Below, in pieces: positions 62,763-64,000 of a stretch of DNA of 64,000 bases. The stretch is from JBBDMC01 sp963775235. GTDB lineage: Bacteria; Pseudomonadota; Alphaproteobacteria; Rhizobiales; Kaistiaceae. The stretch lies in the NCBI GenBank assembly GCA_963775235.1, contig CAVZHY010000006.1:248001-312000 (forward strand). The letters run 5' to 3'. The notes below the pieces were generated by a model. It had not been told where the DNA came from and did no database searches. It was given only the letters and a program-made list of their open reading frames with translations. Numbering within the stretch: the first letter of the stretch is position 1; every line of letters begins with the position of its first letter. Both the position numbers and the translations under genes were made by a program.

Positions 62763-64000
62763 ATGCTCGCCAACAAGGATCGCATCTTCACCAACCTTTA
62801 TGGGCTTCAGGACTGGGGCCTGGAAGGGGCGATGAGGCGCGGCAACTGGGATGGCACCAAGGCGATCCTGGCTAACGGCCGCGAGTGGATCATCGAACAG
62901 GTGAAGGCGTCCGGGCTCAGGGGCCGCGGCGGCGCCGGGTTTCCGACCGGCCTCAAGTGGTCGTTCATGCCCAAGGAGCCCGGCGAGCGCCCGCACTACC
63001 TGGTCGTGAACGCGGATAAGTCGGAGCCGGGCACGTGCAAGGATCGGGAGATTCTGCGCCATGATCCGCATGCGCTGGTCGAGGGGACCCTCATCGCCGC
63101 CTTCGCCATGGGCGCGCACACGGCGTTCATCTATGTCCGGGGTGAGTTCATGCGTGAGCGCGAACGGCTGCAGATCGCGGTCGACGAAGCCCGCGAGGCG
63201 GGCCTGATCGGGAAGAACAACAAGAATGGCTGGGACCTCGATATCGTTGTTCACCATGGCGCCGGCGCATACATCTGCGGTGAGGAAACGGGCCTGCTTG
63301 AGAGCCTGGAGGGCAAGAAGGGACTGCCTCGTCTGAAACCCCCCTTCCCGGCGAGCGTCGGGGTCTATGGTTGCCCGACCACCGTGAACAACGTGGAATC
63401 GATCGCGGTGGTGCCTGAAATCCTGAGGCGCGGCGCCGCGTGGTTTGCGGGCATCGGAAGGCCGAACAACAGCGGTACCAAACTCTTCTGCATTTCCGGC
63501 CACGTCGAAAGGCCATGCACGGTCGAAGAAGAAATGGGGATCACGCTTCGCGAGCTTGTTGACAGACATTGCGGGGGCGTGCGTGGCGGCTGGGAGAATC
63601 TGCTAGCGGTTATTCCCGGTGGGGCTTCCGTGCCCTGCCTGCCGGCGGCGATGTGCGACGATCTCATCATGGACTTTGACTCGCTCAAGGAACTGCAGTC
63701 CGGTCTCGGTACCGCGGCAGTCATCGTCATGGATAAATCGACCGACATTGTGCGCGCCATTTCGCGGCTTGCCTATTTCTACAAGCAAGAGAGTTGCGGG
63801 CAATGTACGCCGTGCCGAGAGGGCACCGGATGGTTGTGGCGGGTGCTGGAGCGGATGGCCGACGGGCGCGCCGAAAAGCGCGAGATCGACACGCTGCTCA
63901 AGGTTACTTATCAGGTCGAAGGGCACACGATTTGTGCGCTCGGCGATGCTGCGGCGTGGCCGATCCAGGGACTGATCCGCCATTTCCGGGCCGAGATGGA
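62763..64000 (+). CDS. nuoF: NADH-quinone oxidoreductase subunit F, 3' end outside window
   Basis: Flavoprotein with the FMN and NADH sites and cluster N3. The ATG at 62763 begins MLANKDRIFTNLYGLQDWGL, and 412 codons are visible of about 430. NADH/FMN motifs are GLRGRGGAGFPTGLKW near residue 55, VVNADKSEPGTCKDREI and GAGAYICGEETGLLESLEG. The Fe-S motif is SCGQCTPCREGTGW with a fourth Cys in HTICALGD. Frame open to the window end; it follows nuoE by five bases. Confidence 0.96.
   Translation, partial: MLANKDRIFTNLYGLQDWGLEGAMRRGNWDGTKAILANGREWIIEQVKASGLRGRGGAGFPTGLKWSFMPKEPGERPHYLVVNADKSEPGTCKDREILRHDPHALVEGTLIAAFAMGAHTAFIYVRGEFMRERERLQIAVDEAREAGLIGKNNKNGWDLDIVVHHGAGAYICGEETGLLESLEGKKGLPRLKPPFPASVGVYGCPTTVNNVESIAVVPEILRRGAAWFAGIGRPNNSGTKLFCISGHVERPCTVEEEMGITLRELVDRHCGGVRGGWENLLAVIPGGASVPCLPAAMCDDLIMDFDSLKELQSGLGTAAVIVMDKSTDIVRAISRLAYFYKQESCGQCTPCREGTGWLWRVLERMADGRAEKREIDTLLKVTYQVEGHTICALGDAAAWPIQGLIRHFRAEM

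Overview
The window is a piece of a GC-rich alphaproteobacterial chromosome, most likely from the Hyphomicrobiales (Rhizobiales) or a close relative. The evidence is gene content and order rather than any database match. It carries tig-clpP-clpX-lon-hup followed by tRNA-Val, tRNA-Asp and nuoABCDEF, a pcm-like/tolC/popZ/valS run, a glnB-glnA operon behind a sigma-54 promoter, an aerobic-type cobalamin cluster (cobW, cobN, cobO) under a B12 riboswitch, and an Omp25-like surface protein. No insertion sequence, phage gene or CRISPR array was seen.

Layout. 1-13.6 kb is an accessory catabolic region. It holds a peptide/opine-type ABC importer (order B-C-D-F-A), a ketopantoate reductase-like protein, a sulfatase, an unrecognised TIM-barrel-like protein, and a four-gene minus-strand operon (D-2-hydroxyacid dehydrogenase, enolase-superfamily dehydratase, DoeB/AstE-type deacylase, divergent DapA-family protein). 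Two GTATAC-centred sites lie upstream of the binding-protein gene and in the sulfatase/TIM-barrel divergent promoter. 14.1-32.6 kb is bounded by tRNA-Asn and tRNA-Cys. It is a cobalamin synthesis and uptake region: riboswitch, cobP, cobW, cobN, cobO, an embedded TumE/TumA toxin-antitoxin pair, cobQ, cobD, btuF, btuB, an outer membrane barrel protein, a stand-alone adenylating enzyme, btuC, btuD and cobC. 32.7-43 kb holds housekeeping genes (pcm-like, tolC, popZ, valS, glnA, glnB, NAD(P)HX repair enzyme, a YbjN-like protein). 43.2-47.7 kb is a second catabolic unit: GntR/FCD regulator, TRAP transporter and a DapA-family lyase with an intact active site. 47.8-64 kb holds a class III cyclase with TPRs, tRNA-Leu, tig, clpP, clpX, lon, hup, an ICMT-like membrane methyltransferase, tRNA-Val, tRNA-Asp and the start of the complex I operon; nuoF runs off the end.

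Two window-wide signals matter. First, about 17 single-base frame breaks were found, and about 16 of them lie in the first 22.3 kb. They hit dppD, dppF, dppA, the panE-like gene, the dehydratase, a small membrane protein, cobP, cobW, cobN (five), cobQ and probably tumE. The flanking protein remains conserved and the ATGA-type gene overlaps survive, so base-calling errors are more likely than gene decay. Broken genes are therefore listed as whole genes with their break points. Second, several unrelated palindromic repeat elements sit inside the coding sequences of cobN and cobQ. One of these belongs to the same family as an intergenic element between valS and glnA, which recalls the palindromic elements known from Rickettsia proteins.

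The most interesting local structure is the TumE/TumA module. It sits inside the cob operon behind two overlapping perfect palindromes that cover the tumE start codon. It is joined to cobQ by a 4-base stop/start overlap, so a toxin-antitoxin pair appears to be translationally tied to an essential step of B12 synthesis. The catabolic cluster at 5.3-13.6 kb is the best candidate for an undescribed pathway.
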